Notes: a model not told the origin generated them from the sequence alone. Shown: positions 12,600 to 24,128, numbered from the stretch's first letter. The stretch is 64,000 bases of DNA from Gordionus sp. m RMFG-2023 (GCF_954871325.1 NC_088775.1:88637561-88701560); one strand, 5' to 3'. Translations and numbers: made by a program.

Positions 12600-12908
12600 T
12601 ATTGAATCAATAATTAAGTAAATATAAAATAACCAAAATACAAATAGAATTTTCATGCCAAATTGTTAAATTTCTTAAATATTATTAATTATTTATAATT
12701 ATATTTTCTCATTAAAAATATATCTCTTTTGTTATTCGCTAAAAATAATTAAAAATATTCTTATTTCTTATAGCCTGATTAGTAAATATGATTATTTAAA
12801 ATATTTTCAATTTTTATTGGCTTTTTGGGAACAATTTTGAACAGCCTTTTAAGGGAATACACACAATTTATAAAATATTTGAATAAAAAATATAACGGTT
12901 TAAGGCAA
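12600..12908 (+). promoter_or_regulatory. Conserved 5' flank of GPCR copy 3
   Basis: Counterpart of 170-490. The similarity is higher than in the spacers farther from the genes, which suggests shared control sequence, though recent duplication alone could explain it. Confidence 0.4.
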
Positions 12909-14366
12909 ATGAAAATCAACAAATCCTTTAATTTAGAAAATTTGATAGAATATGAAAGTAATTTCCGAATTGCCATTCTAAACGGAACAGATCTTAATTG
13001 CACCCTTTACAGGAATTTAAAATATCGAAACAAAGTTGTTAGAAATTTATTTGTATGTATAGCCTCTATCATAATAATATTTGGCATAATTGGTAATTCT
13101 TTAGGATTATACTGCGCCATGAAGGACAAAATCATATATATCAGAGTGTATTTGACCCGCGTTTTCTACTCTATAAATCTCGTAAATTATATTTTCATGT
13201 TAATCTACCCAGTTTTAGATATTATAGCGGAATTCCATTTGATGCCCTTTAGAAGAGGATTGAATTGGAATCTTTACATGGTTCATTATCACCTTATCAT
13301 GTCCCAAACTCTTATCAATTTTTCTTTCGGAATTTACGTAATATTTGGTATATCTCAAATGATGGCCATTGTGTACCCCCTTTATTATAGGAGCCATTTC
13401 AACCTTTACAAGATCAAAATCATGTTGGACATTTGCTTTTTGTACAACCTGGTTTGGTATATACCTTCGATTTGGTGGTTTGACCTTTTAAAACTTACAA
13501 ACCTATGTGGATTTCCTCCCGAGTTGATCGTATATACCAGAAGATTTTCGCTGTACAAAAATAGGAAAGAAAGAGTAGGTTGGATTCTTTTAGGCTTTCT
13601 TATGGAGATTTTTACGAAATTCTTACCAGTGGCAATAATACTTGTACTCAATTATCTCTCTCTTAAGCATAAAAAATCAACAATTAAAAAGAAATTTAAC
13701 TATGCGGCTTCGAATTTACAAGAAACTTCGTCAAACATAAATAAGGCCGTTTTACTTCCAGAATTTGAAAAAAACAGAGATCTTATATTGGATGAAATGG
13801 GTGAAAAAAACAGCGGTTTTATCTTGGGTGAATTGGATACAAACAAAAACAAAGCATCAGCTGATAACGGCATCAAGGTAACAACGCCTAAAATAAAAAA
13901 TAATGTCATGGCGATTACGATGCCATCGGATACTACTTCCGATTCAAAAATTTTGCATTCGAGATTTATTCCGTATAACATGGAAACCAGCATTTTAAAA
14001 ACCGATACTAAAAAAGAGTTGCAAATCCTTCGTAAGATAAAAAAGAGTGAACTTGAATATAAGTTAAGCATTCGAATGCTAGCTATTCTAATGTTTCAAT
14101 TCGTAGTTTTGTTATTACCAGTATCCGTGTACATTATGACGACGGACTTTTTTGATGAACTATTGACTCCTTCTGAATCGGAGATGCTCCTTGCTGGTTG
14201 TGTTCTGTTGCAATATGTATATATATCCTTAACCTTCTATCTCAACATGATGTTTAATCCGGCATACCGAGAGGGCGCGTGTAGGATCCTTAGAAAATCC
14301 AAACTGGGCAACTTGTATAATAAACGAAACGTAATACATGTTGACACAAAAATTCGAGGAGAATAA
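12909..14366 (+). CDS. Divergent FMRFamide-receptor-like class A GPCR, copy 3
   Basis: Intronless receptor of 485 residues, the unit B counterpart of copy 1 and nearly identical to it through the helices. The open frame extends upstream to 12,825, but only through a TTG. The ATG at 12,909 (MKINKSFN) matches the start of copy 1 and is preferred. The extra length comes from the third intracellular loop, where a 12-13 residue block is repeated with changes (EKNRDLILDEMG followed by EKNSGFILGELD); copy 1 has it once. The S-Q-M triplet, the lack of a TM3 cysteine and the N-terminal NCTLY are retained. The 300 bp upstream is also strongly conserved with copy 1, so regulation is probably shared. Family placement is by motif; ligand unknown. 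Confidence 0.88.
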   Translation: MKINKSFNLENLIEYESNFRIAILNGTDLNCTLYRNLKYRNKVVRNLFVCIASIIIIFGIIGNSLGLYCAMKDKIIYIRVYLTRVFYSINLVNYIFMLIYPVLDIIAEFHLMPFRRGLNWNLYMVHYHLIMSQTLINFSFGIYVIFGISQMMAIVYPLYYRSHFNLYKIKIMLDICFLYNLVWYIPSIWWFDLLKLTNLCGFPPELIVYTRRFSLYKNRKERVGWILLGFLMEIFTKFLPVAIILVLNYLSLKHKKSTIKKKFNYAASNLQETSSNINKAVLLPEFEKNRDLILDEMGEKNSGFILGELDTNKNKASADNGIKVTTPKIKNNVMAITMPSDTTSDSKILHSRFIPYNMETSILKTDTKKELQILRKIKKSELEYKLSIRMLAILMFQFVVLLLPVSVYIMTTDFFDELLTPSESEMLLAGCVLLQYVYISLTFYLNMMFNPAYREGACRILRKSKLGNLYNKRNVIHVDTKIRGE

Positions 14367-15507
14367 TCAAAAGTTAAAAGAAATTAAATATAGTTTAACG
14401 TCACATGATTAGATTATATATAATTTTAAATTTGAAAGAAGAAAATGAATAAGTAAGAAATTTTAAAAAAATTTGAACCTTATTTATTTTAAACATATTG
14501 AGATATAATATAAATATTAAAATTTGGTATGATTCATTGTCTTAAACCATTCAAGCTTGAAGCTTTTTGAGATTTAAAATATACGGTAGACTTCTTTCAA
14601 AATTATTGTATATATTTTTTCAAAAAATATATAAATTTGTGGTAAGAACTAAATAAAAGCATTTTGAATATAAATCAAAAATAACAAAAATGTAATTTTT
14701 TTTAAAAATAAAAAAAAACACTTAAAAGATATATAACATTATTTCTATTAGTGAGGATCTAGGAATTAGGTTTAATAATGAAAATGAAATAACACAACAA
14801 AATAATAAGAGATTCTTTGGCACTATATTATGCACATAAATACACATATACATGTATATCCTCTTTTTTTGTGCCAATATTAAAAACATTTTCATTTTAA
14901 GTCGTGTATCGTGGAAAACGTTTTAATAAATTAAAAAATTATAAGAAAATATGCTGAGGGTTAAATATCGGACAGGATAAATTGGAGGCATTTTTTTATT
15001 GAGACGTTGAAAGGTAGTAACATAGAACTAAAATAAATTCATGCCCGTTTGTAACAGTTCGATATTAAAGCGAGATTTAATAATTTAGAAATTATACCAT
15101 TGGTGCGCTCTTGCTCCAATTATCACTAAATTATGTTATTGTTTTTACCTATTCTCACTTTGAGGTAATTAAAATAAGGTTTTTAATATTATTATTTGCA
15201 TACTTTGTTGAAATATAAAACAAGATAATGTAATATTATTTTAATTATAGAGAAACCAGGGGGAGGATGTAGAAGACAGAGGCATGCTAGTCTACTCCGA
15301 TTTATTTCCAAGCTATCATCATATGAAAATAAAAAATTTAAACCTAATATATCTAATTGTGTCTTACAGCTGAAAAGACTTAATATATATTAATTGTAAT
15401 GATTTAACATTGGCAAATGTTTTTTTTTCAAAATTAATTTTATCATTTAGATTTATATATAAAGCCTTTAAATTGAAGTTCCAATAAATAAATTTGATGA
15501 AAAGTAC

Positions 15508-16172
15508 TCTACCTAATTTTATAGAACATTAATTATTATGATTTTAAATGGCATTAATTATTTTTTTAAATAAAAAAAGTGAAAAATCGAAGCCAATATT
15601 TAAAAAAATAATAAGTTTAAGAAAAAAATACGAGAATTATTGTGATGCTGAAATATTCTCGAGAGCAATGACGAACTCATTTTAGCCATGCAAGATGATC
15701 ACAAATAACTATTTATATGTAATTCAGAATGGCCATTCTAAATAAAATATTCAAATAATAAGAATCGACTTATTGGCATTTCACAAACAAAATTTTAAAT
15801 GATAACACGACCCCCCCCCCCTCCTCCCCCTCTAATCATATTATTTTTAAAGATTATTTTCCTAAATATTTAGATTATTCACTTTTGTATAACTTTTTTT
15901 TTTCATTTATTTTAAGTGGAACAAAAATATCAAAATAAATCTCATTGTTAACTCTATTTTCATGTGATAAGTGTTTAGCACCTTTTCCCTCTAGCGTTGA
16001 AAGTTTCAACAGAGCTACGCTAAGTTTTCCTCATTTCCATCTAATTGGAACTTTAATTTGGGCGTAAAAGTAAAAATATGGAGCTCCCCCCTCCACACGT
16101 TTGTGGGTAAGCCGCGCGTACTTGTACGCGCAACATTTCGAAAAATGTCGCTTAAACGTCTAGCGGGGTCAA
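15508..16172. mobile_element. Insert unique to unit B, ending in two hairpins
   Basis: In unit A, TTTGATGAAAGTA continues directly into AGAAGACGAAGACGTAGAG; in unit B about 665 bp lie between the matching strings. The insert has a C-run followed by CTCCTCCCCC near 15,810. Near its right end are two perfect palindromes: GCGCGTAC-TT-GTACGCGC at 16,114-16,131 and ACATTT-CGAA-AAATGT at 16,133-16,148. A CTAG lies about 11 bases further on. Hairpin plus CTAG recalls a Helitron 3' end, but the termini do not match the A/T target rule cleanly, so the class stays open. Confidence 0.45.
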
Positions 16173-16215
16173 AAAAAGACGAAGACGTAGAGTGATGAGA
16201 ATCAATTAATCTCCT

Positions 16216-17625
16216 TATTTAGCTCTCATTTAATATCCATAATAGACATAATATTATAGAAGATTGTAACTAAACCCGAGTATTAATTAGAGATAAAAAA
16301 ACCGTTTTTTCGTTGGAAAAAAACAAACATCGTCGCCTTCTTTCTTCGTTATCAATTAAATATACGCGTTGGGTGGATAAATTTTGAGTTTAAGATATCT
16401 CTGTCTAAGTGCTCTAGTTGATTACAAATCGGGTTTGAGAACATTTCTGTATTTGATATAAGTTCTGTTTTATCTTCGTGAGTGAGCGATACGATTAAAC
16501 CCGTCTCAAAAAATACTAAACCCTTTCTTACTAATTAAGATATTTACTCTCTTTTTATTCGACCTCTATCTTTATTAAAGGGAAATTAATAATGACCATT
16601 AATAATCTATAAACATAATTTATTCATTTCGTATTATTTTTAATAGAAATACGGAGAGAAAATGTCGCGGATACAAAGTAGAGGTCAAAAAGATACCCAG
16701 GAATAAAAATGACACTGGGCAAATGGACACTGCACATACGCAAGGATGAAAAAAGATGCCAGCAAAGAATATTTCAATTTTAAATATTTGCTTAAATATT
16801 TGATTGGGATATTTTGCTATGATAGTACATTTGGCTGTGTCATTTTGTCCAGGCCATTTCTCTCATGATTCATTTTAATCAAGTATACCTTTTATATCTG
16901 GTTAAAAATAAATTTAAAAAAAAACCGTTCATTCATTTTTCAAAAATTTGTTTAAAATTTTTTAAGTTTTTAGTAGCTTTTTTTATTAAAAATAGATCAG
17001 ATAAATCGATCCTTTTAACACTATTACCTAGCGGCATAGAAATAACTCTTTGTTGTATAACTGTGCATTAAATTAATATGAGGAATTTCAAAAGGTTTAT
17101 AAAAATATTTTCAAATCCGATTTTTCATTCATTTTGGATTTTTTTTTATTCTTAACGGACTCTATTATTTTTTTTTCATGAAAATTTATATTTTCCTTAA
17201 TCAATTTTGGCTATTAATATATATATAATTTTTTCCATAAGCCAATTATCATCGATCATAATTGAGAACACCGTTTCTTCGATTTCTAAATTTTTGTACG
17301 CTTTTGATTTTGTAAATTAAAATGTATCTGAGAAATTTGTTGGAAAGATATGAATCGTTTAATTTACCAGATTATAATTTTTACCTAAATCAGGTTAAAC
17401 GATGTTTATATAAAAAAACTATCCTTCTCCTCCCGAGTATAGAAGATTTGATTTAGTATGATGAGTTGTTGTATAAATGATTCAGTAATTTTAAATATTT
17501 TTATTGAATGCGATTCATTTTCATAATATACATAGGCATATCATGGGGAAGAGGGGGAGGGGGTCAAGGGAAAATTCTGAAATTTGCTTATTCTCATAAA
17601 TATTATTTATAGCTTATAAAAAAAT
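16216..17625. repeat. Dispersed repeat, copy in unit B
   Basis: Counterpart of the 3000-4460 block, with 16,216-17,262 in the opposite orientation to unit A. Its order agrees with the reverse-complemented third copy at 26,150-27,490, so this is probably the ancestral arrangement. It ends in the run GAAGAGGGGGAGGGGGTCAAGG, then joins sequence that in unit A lies beyond GPCR copy 2. Confidence 0.7.
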
Positions 17626-20600
17626 TTCACCCGTTCAATCTATATTTAAAATTTTTATTGTTTCTGAGGCGATATTTTCTTTTTATAACATGTTGAATTA
17701 ACAAAGTTACTCTTCCTTCCCCAATACATCTGCTCCCTTCCCCATTATAATGTGTTAAATGATTGTATTCCCTTTTAAGGAAAAAACAATATATTCCCCA
17801 AAATAAAGTTATAAGGAAAAAACAATATTGCATTTATCACATCAATCCCCTAACCAATATAATGTAATATATGATCACAATTATCCTAATCACTTTCACA
17901 TGTTTTGTAAATTTTTGTGAATGCTAGATTTATTTTTTGTTGTTTTTTAATTTTTATTTTAACTGATGCATGTTGTGATATAATATGTTCAATTTATATT
18001 AAATTTTTTTATATATTCACTGTTTCTGAGGCGATATTTTCTTATTATAATATGTTCAGTTAACAAAATTACTTATATAAAGATCAATAAATATTATTTA
18101 TTTTAATAAATTTTTGGATATTTTTTTTTCAAACAAATTAATAGTTAAAAAATATTTAACACCAACGATATATTCCGATTATCATTATAGATTAAATATT
18201 TTTCTAAAATTTACTCCCCTTAATATTGCTATCGAAATATAAATTTAATTGTAGTTTATAAGAGTCTACATCATAATTTAAAAATATCCTCAAAATATCA
18301 TTATATACGGCTCAAGGGATATTTAAGAGCAATTCCCCAAATAGTTTAGCAGTATATTCTTAGACCTCTCTCAATTATAACATGATTGTATACATTTTCT
18401 AATTTAAGTTTATTTAAGTTAAGCACAACACTACATAAGAATCTGATCAAAATGATTTTCCCCTTTCTCTCTCTCAAAGGTTTCTACAAACAACCTATAC
18501 AATACTCGATAAATTAACTCATTCTCAAAGGATATTTCATTCGGAAAATAAAGCATAATAGTTTTTTTATATATTATTTTAACCATATATATATTTTTCA
18601 AATTAGATGTTTTACAATAATTTTGTTATCTAATAATTTTGGAGATTTAAAAAAATTATAACAAATTTTAGATTAATACTTCGATATTTCCAAAAACTAT
18701 TTAATCCTTGAATATGAAATAAAGGCTTTTTATCGTTATTTTATGGATATCGATGAAGCCCTAGACTAGACTGGGTGTCGACGCCGATTTATGTTACCTA
18801 TTATGCCACGAAAATTATTCGAATTTTTTAATGGTTATATTAAACAATGCTTAATGAAATTTTTTTTTAAGTTTTATAATTTACATATAATGTAAAGAGA
18901 AGAGGGAAATATGCGAAGTTTTATATTTTGGTGTTGTTGATGCTGAACATGGCCAATTGATATATTAAATTAAACGAGTTATATGGTACAAGTCATTAAA
19001 TGATCCTCTTAAAGGTGTTTACATTTAAATGAGTAATTCATATCCATATTTAATCATTTAAGTGTATAAATACTTTCAGCCCTCCCAGTGTCATTAGATA
19101 TTATATTTTTCAATGATCATATTAGTTACTAATTACGAAATATTTATCAATAAATATATATTGCTCTAATAGTAATTGTTATATGACAGAATTACTTTCT
19201 CTATTTATAAACTGGAATTTTTGTTATCTGAAAGGTTATGTGGAAGAAAGTTTAAATATAAATGGATTATTTTAGGAGTTTATGAAGTAATTTGGCAAAT
19301 TCCCAACATTGATTTATTACAATCAAATATATATTGTATAAATAAATAAAGCATCTAACCTTAGTGGAGATCATACGTGTTATCATAATAAAATAATCTG
19401 GATCAATCCATGTACAATGCGCCTATCATTAATTTTTGCGATATGAGCTTCATTTCATATCTCTTCCTTCACTAAAGATAGCTAAGTAGTTTGTCTAATC
19501 ATTTTAAACTAATTTAGGGGTAGGGATAGCATTCCCATTTGAAATATGAGACAATATGCCCTAAAATAAGTTTTGCTTCATGGCATCGTTGATAAACTCA
19601 TATTTTTTAGTTTAAAATGTATGAAAAAACTTATGATTCCAAAATTCAGTGTTAAAAGATAATTTTAGTAAGAAATTTGGACTCGATATTAATTTCCATT
19701 CAAAATGAAAAGTACATCTTCCTTAAAACCATTCAGCGATCTAAATGACAGCATATTCACTGGATGCAAACCCCCTTTCAAAAACCTATACCTACTACCC
19801 CACTAAAAAAATTTAGTCACCTTCGGCGGAAAAGATATTTTTACATTTATTAATTACATCTTTTTAATTATAATGACACTCCCCTTCATAAATTTTAAAA
19901 AAGAATTACTTAAATTATTAATCCTCTACTAGTAACTATCAAATATTGTGAATGGTTAAAGTGTTATTATTTTTTAGAAACATGAATTCAATTTGAAAAC
20001 TTATATTTATTTAGTTTATTTATTTTAAATTTATGATAATTTAATATATATTTAGTTTAGGTTTTTCATCTAATTATTCTTGATTTTGAAATTTTAATTA
20101 ATAAATTTTTTAAAAAAATTTACTTTAGAAAAAAAAAATTGTAATAATATTCGTAAACATTTTAAAATAATTTCTATAGAATTCAATCTTCGGCCTAGAA
20201 TTGGTGATCCTCTTGCGTTATTGTTTAAAATGAGAAAATCAACATTAAAGTTTAAAAGCTTATTGATCAATTTTGACAGAGTTATAACTTTGGTAAAAAT
20301 TAAAATTTTTTAAAATCTAGTTTTTATTTATATATATATTGGGAATTAATAAGTTATTATCAACTTCTAACTCAAAAATTTTAAAAATGTCGAGTGGAGC
20401 ATTTCAATTCTAGATCGACAAAATATTTTCAATTATCTCTATACAAGAAACAAATACATTGAAACCTGAATCTTAATATTCTTAACGATTTAATAAGCAA
20501 TAACTTTTTTCAAATTTTTTAAAAAAAAGGGCATATATAGTATGTATTTTCTTGATATTTAAAATCTTCCTTAATACATTTTAAATTCACATTTTTACTC

Positions 20601-20950
20601 CTTTTTTGAATCTTTATCATTTCTATAGAAGAAACACATCACACTTCGTAAAAATTGAAATAATATTGAATATAAAATTACTTATAAATTTAAGTTCACA
20701 AGATATCGAAATTCATAGCATATTATACAAAAAAAATATATTAACTCTATAGAGAGTTATATATAATTTTATAAAAAAAATATTTTATATCCATTTAAAT
20801 CGACATAGTTTTTGCTCCATCTTAGCAATTGTCATAAATTGGAAATAATATTATCTAAGAATATTTATTTATTTTTTTTAAGGTGTGGTTAGATATTTAG
20901 GTTTATTCAGTTCAATTCCAGATTTCCAGCCTTCGCATAGAGTATTCAAA
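17626..20950. other. Intergenic spacer of unit B
   Basis: Collinear with 8015-8470 and 9370-12,189 of unit A. No gene seen. It contains a small insert (next entry) not present in A. Confidence 0.5.
20190..20420. mobile_element. MITE-like insert, unit B only
   Basis: About 230 bp present in unit B but absent at the matching site in unit A (near 11,665). Its ends are inverted: CGGCCTAGAATTG on the left and the complement of CAATTCTAGATCG on the right, 11 of 13 positions pairing. This suggests a short non-autonomous DNA transposon that arrived after the duplication. No target-site duplication could be read. Confidence 0.45.
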
Positions 20951-21133
20951 ATGAAGTCTATCGCTCTTTTATATATGCTTTGCATATTTTCACTGTTTCT
21001 GTCACCTAAGACTTCTGCCACAGCTTGTAGAAAAGGATCTCTGGCTTTCTGTAATATTTTTGAGGATATATTAAGAATAAATAAAAAAATATATTATTTA
21101 AAGAATTTTAAATTCTTTTTTTTTAAATTTTAA
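20951..21133 (+). CDS. Small secreted peptide ORF, unit B copy
   Basis: A 60-codon ORF with the same signal peptide (MKSIALLYMLCIFSLFLSPK) and the same mature start, TACRKGSLAFCN then IFEDI. Here a cysteine replaces the tyrosine of the unit A copy, giving a C-x7-C pair that could close a ring. Beyond IFEDI the two copies diverge and this one runs into lysine/phenylalanine-rich sequence that looks like read-through of AT-rich DNA, so the true end may be earlier or spliced. A GT within the TTC-TGT-AAT codons could act as a weak donor in this copy, but the unit A copy lacks it. The frame is open upstream, but its only start there is a GTG, so the ATG at 20,951 is preferred. Confidence 0.5.
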   Translation: MKSIALLYMLCIFSLFLSPKTSATACRKGSLAFCNIFEDILRINKKIYYLKNFKFFFFKF

Positions 21134-21594
21134 AGCTATATTTGTTTTTTAACCAAATTATTATTTTCCTATAATAGAGATACTTATTGATTCCGTGGAA
21201 GAGTTGTTAGGAAATAACAAACACTTTTATTAAGTTGGAAGGACAATATTTTAGCACGCTGGTCTAGAATCTGCCTAGATACGCGAATTAGTCAGTTTTT
21301 TATTTATTCAAGAGTACCAACAACTTAAATAGTTAACGGTGAAAATAAAAGGTAGTTATGATATTTTATCATAGTAAAGGTCTAAAGATAAGAAAGATAT
21401 TTTTAAATAAGGGAGGGGGTGGGGGAGAGAAGGAAGGAAAAAAGATAAAAAATTTATTCGTTCAAAGAACATAAACATTAACCAAGGTCTAAAGATAAGG
21501 GAATATATGCACTTTACTCTCCTTCTAATACTCCTATTTTTATAAAAATTTAATAGGATCTGGATATAATGAAATATTGGAAAAAAAAAGAAGT

Positions 21595-21741
21595 AATAGC
21601 GAGATTTCGATAATATATGTCTAGACCTTTGTTTCTTTTATGAACAAAATCTTCAGGTTTGCGTAAAATTTTTTCTGGATGAAATATTGAGGTAACCCTT
21701 TTTAAAAAATCGGCTCAAAACAAGCCGTTTAACAACGCTAA
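21595..21741. mobile_element. Palindromic MITE family 1, copy a (5' truncated)
   Basis: Right part of the family only: GAGATTTCGATAATATATGTC, then TTTTCTGGATGAAATATTGAGG, ending AAGCCGTTTAACAACGCTAA. Confidence 0.6.
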
Positions 21742-22057
21742 TACCTAGTGATTGATAATTATATAATTCAAGTGAAAAAAATACAAAATTGTTTAAAACT
21801 ATTCTAACACTTAAAAAACAATGTAACATTAAGGAAATTAAAGCTCACAAAAACATTTAAGAATACAAATTAATAACTTGAAAGAACAAAAAAAACTAAT
21901 TATAGCTTAAACATGAGTAAAAATATTGAACTCATTTATGCACAAGGAATGATGTAAAAGGAAGAGTGTATAATGAGATGATAATTTTTCCGGTTTTTTT
22001 TTAACTATCTTAAATTTATTATTTTATTTATACTATCTCATATCTATTATATTTATT

Positions 22058-22311
22058 TTCCAATGACATATAATATTACCCAGACAGCAGATTCAGTTTA
22101 CATTTATATAGATAGAAATCAGCTGGTTATATGTTATTTTGGTTTCCGGTCTAAATTATTTGTAGTAAAATTTAATGGAAGCTCTTTTAAGAAATCATTC
22201 ACATTTTCCTTTATTTTCCAAGAATTCTTATATGCATAACTAAAATGGCGTATTACCAGCTGATTTGAATTCCAAGATGCTTCAAAATGCATTATAATAA
22301 ATCAGACTGAG
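22058..22311. mobile_element. Long-TIR palindromic MITE family 2, copy 2
   Basis: Shares CAATGACATATAATATTAC on the left and AAAATGGCGTATTACCAGCTG ... ATCAGACTG on the right with the copy at 28,170. Arms are shorter and more diverged. Confidence 0.5.
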
Positions 22312-22732
22312 GGAAAGGAAAGGGTGGGGAAAGGGCTAATTTGTCCTACATGTTTTCTGTTTATTCAAAATATGAAATATACTCATAATACACCTAATAT
22401 GTGGGGTAAAGTAATGAAACAAATGAATAAACTAATAGCCAATATAATAAGGATTTAACTTATAACAACCCTTAGACATCAATTTCACCTATAATTCCAT
22501 TTGTTCTTATTAATCTCATTTATTACGTCTAAAAATATACAAAGGTCCTTGCTCTTTTGCAGATCAAAAAATGTGAAGATTTTTTTATTTTGCTCAAAAA
22601 TCATCTATTTTTTTTTTACGAAAAGATCTTCAATTTTTTCTTCAAAAGATTTTTTGCTCAAAATTTTTGAGCGACATTTGCAGATTTTCGTTAAACCCTG
22701 AATACTACAACATATATAAATATATTTGATAC

Positions 22733-22976
22733 CAAAAAATATTCCCCCTTGAAGTTCCTTATCGTGCAATGGAATGAACCAATGCTGCTCAAAATTTGGT
22801 GGCATTTGTCATAGTCGGCAAAGCAACTTATGGCTTCGTCGATCGTATTCATGACTATTTCGGAGTGGGTCTCTAATTCCATGCTATTTTCGTAAGCCTC
22901 CACATTTTGGTGATCCTCTTTCTGTACATTTATATGCCTGAAGAGTACCAGGAGTTCGGGATTTTTTAAAAATATT
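22733..22976 (-). CDS. Membrane-type globin (globin X-like), exon 2
   Basis: Central globin exon of 244 nt on the minus strand, bounded by TTTTAATTAG|A and TTTTTTG|GTATC. One base plus 81 codons is exactly what introns at B12.2 and G7.0 require, and the leading A completes the lysine codon left open by exon 1, giving ...MFTK then IFLKNPELLVLF. Seen: CD-corner phenylalanine in LF; distal E7 histidine in SMELETHSEIVM; proximal F8 histidine in SSIGSFH. Both heme-pocket histidines are intact, so the exon looks functional. The nearest family patterns are arthropod neuroglobin/globin X-like proteins. The third exon (G and H helices) was not found in the window to the left. Confidence 0.85.
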
Positions 22977-24128
22977 CTAATTAAAATAAATACAAAAAAA
23001 CACATTTTAAAAAAATATATTGCATAAAAATCATATAAGACGAGGAAAAAATTTTTTTTTTTTAAAAAATAGAAAGAAGGCACTCATTGAGATCTGAGGA
23101 ATCTAAGCTGATTAACTCGGAACTCGGCATTTGAGTAAATTGTAAAATTTTAAAAGAAGATCTACGATGCCATTGAATAAGATATTTAAGTTATGTTCGC
23201 AGCAATTTATTTTTCTTTAAAAAATTTTAATTTACAAATATCAATATAACTATCCAAAATATCAAAAATAATAAAAAAGCAAAAATGGAACTGTATGATC
23301 TCAAAGATGATCAAGTTAAGAAAAAACTTGAACCTATTTAAAGCGAAATTTAATAAGTATACTATTATAGCATGAAGAAAAAATCATAAGTCATATATAT
23401 ATTTGTTATAAAAACATTATATGATAAGCAGCAAACATCTGAAATTTATTGAGCAATATCATTGATTAACATTAAAAGAAAATGGAAAAATATTGATATG
23501 TAAGAGGCAAGTTTCTGTCTCGACATAATTTATGTAAATTTTACATACAATTTTGTATTTTTGTTTTTAGTGCGAATTTCTAATAAATCACCCTTTAATA
23601 TACCTCACAATTTTTTAAATTCGATACAACAAGTAATTAATTAAATTGTATAAGTGATTAGTATTGTAAAATGTATTCTTTAATTTTTAATCCATTATAG
23701 AGAAATAACATAGGAAATTACATAACAAATTACACTTAATGTCCCCCCAAAGTAATGTAATACATAAATTTAAAACGAATCTAGGAAAAATAATACCCCG
23801 AAGAAAAAAAATCCCCGATAATTAATAAAATTAGGGGAAATAAAAATCATCAAATAAAAATGTTTTAAAAATTTTTTTAAAAAAATTGATTCCGAGGAAA
23901 ATATTTTCTAAGAATTATTATTGGATTTTTTTTTCCGAAGGAATTATTTTTCGCTTATTAAATAGAAACCCTTTATAGAGAATTATTATTACAAATTACA
24001 TTTATAAAACAAACCAATTTACCCCCATTATGGGAAATTATAATTACGATTTACTAGGATGGAGGGAATCCCCCACCCCTTTGTTTTAATTATTGATATA
24101 TTAATTAATGGTGTATTATCACTTCAAT

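Larger units (their letters stand above)
12596..21305. repeat. Tandem duplication unit B (GPCR + secreted peptide)
   Basis: Second copy of unit A. It is collinear with A except for the missing A segments near 4350-8015 and 8470-9365, an extra insert at about 15,508-16,172, an extra MITE-like insert at about 20,190-20,420, and a 1 kb block whose orientation is reversed relative to A. Similarity ends a little after the shared string TCTGCCTAGATACGCGAAT near 21,290. Unit B may instead be the older arrangement, with the extra A segments as later gains; the direction cannot be settled from two copies. Confidence 0.85.
21306..22732. other. Region downstream of globin exon 2 (minus strand)
   Basis: No third globin exon recognised here. 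It holds a purine-rich patch (21,410-21,450), a partial palindromic MITE (21,595-21,741), a second palindromic MITE (22,058-22,311), and AT-rich sequence at 22,530-22,690 with GATCTTCAA and GCTCAAAATTTT strings that recur near 62,400-62,630. Confidence 0.4.

Noticed and set aside
20985-21070. FCNIF in the unit B peptide resembling the PFCNAF of crustacean cardioactive peptide
   Set aside because: The second CCAP cysteine, the amidation site and the dibasic cleavage sites are absent, and unit A has YNIF, so the match is likely chance.
23080-23120. MPSSELISLDSSDLNE on the minus strand as a globin first exon
   Set aside because: No GT donor in the right phase and no A-helix tryptophan; the exon at 32,263-32,534 fits fully.
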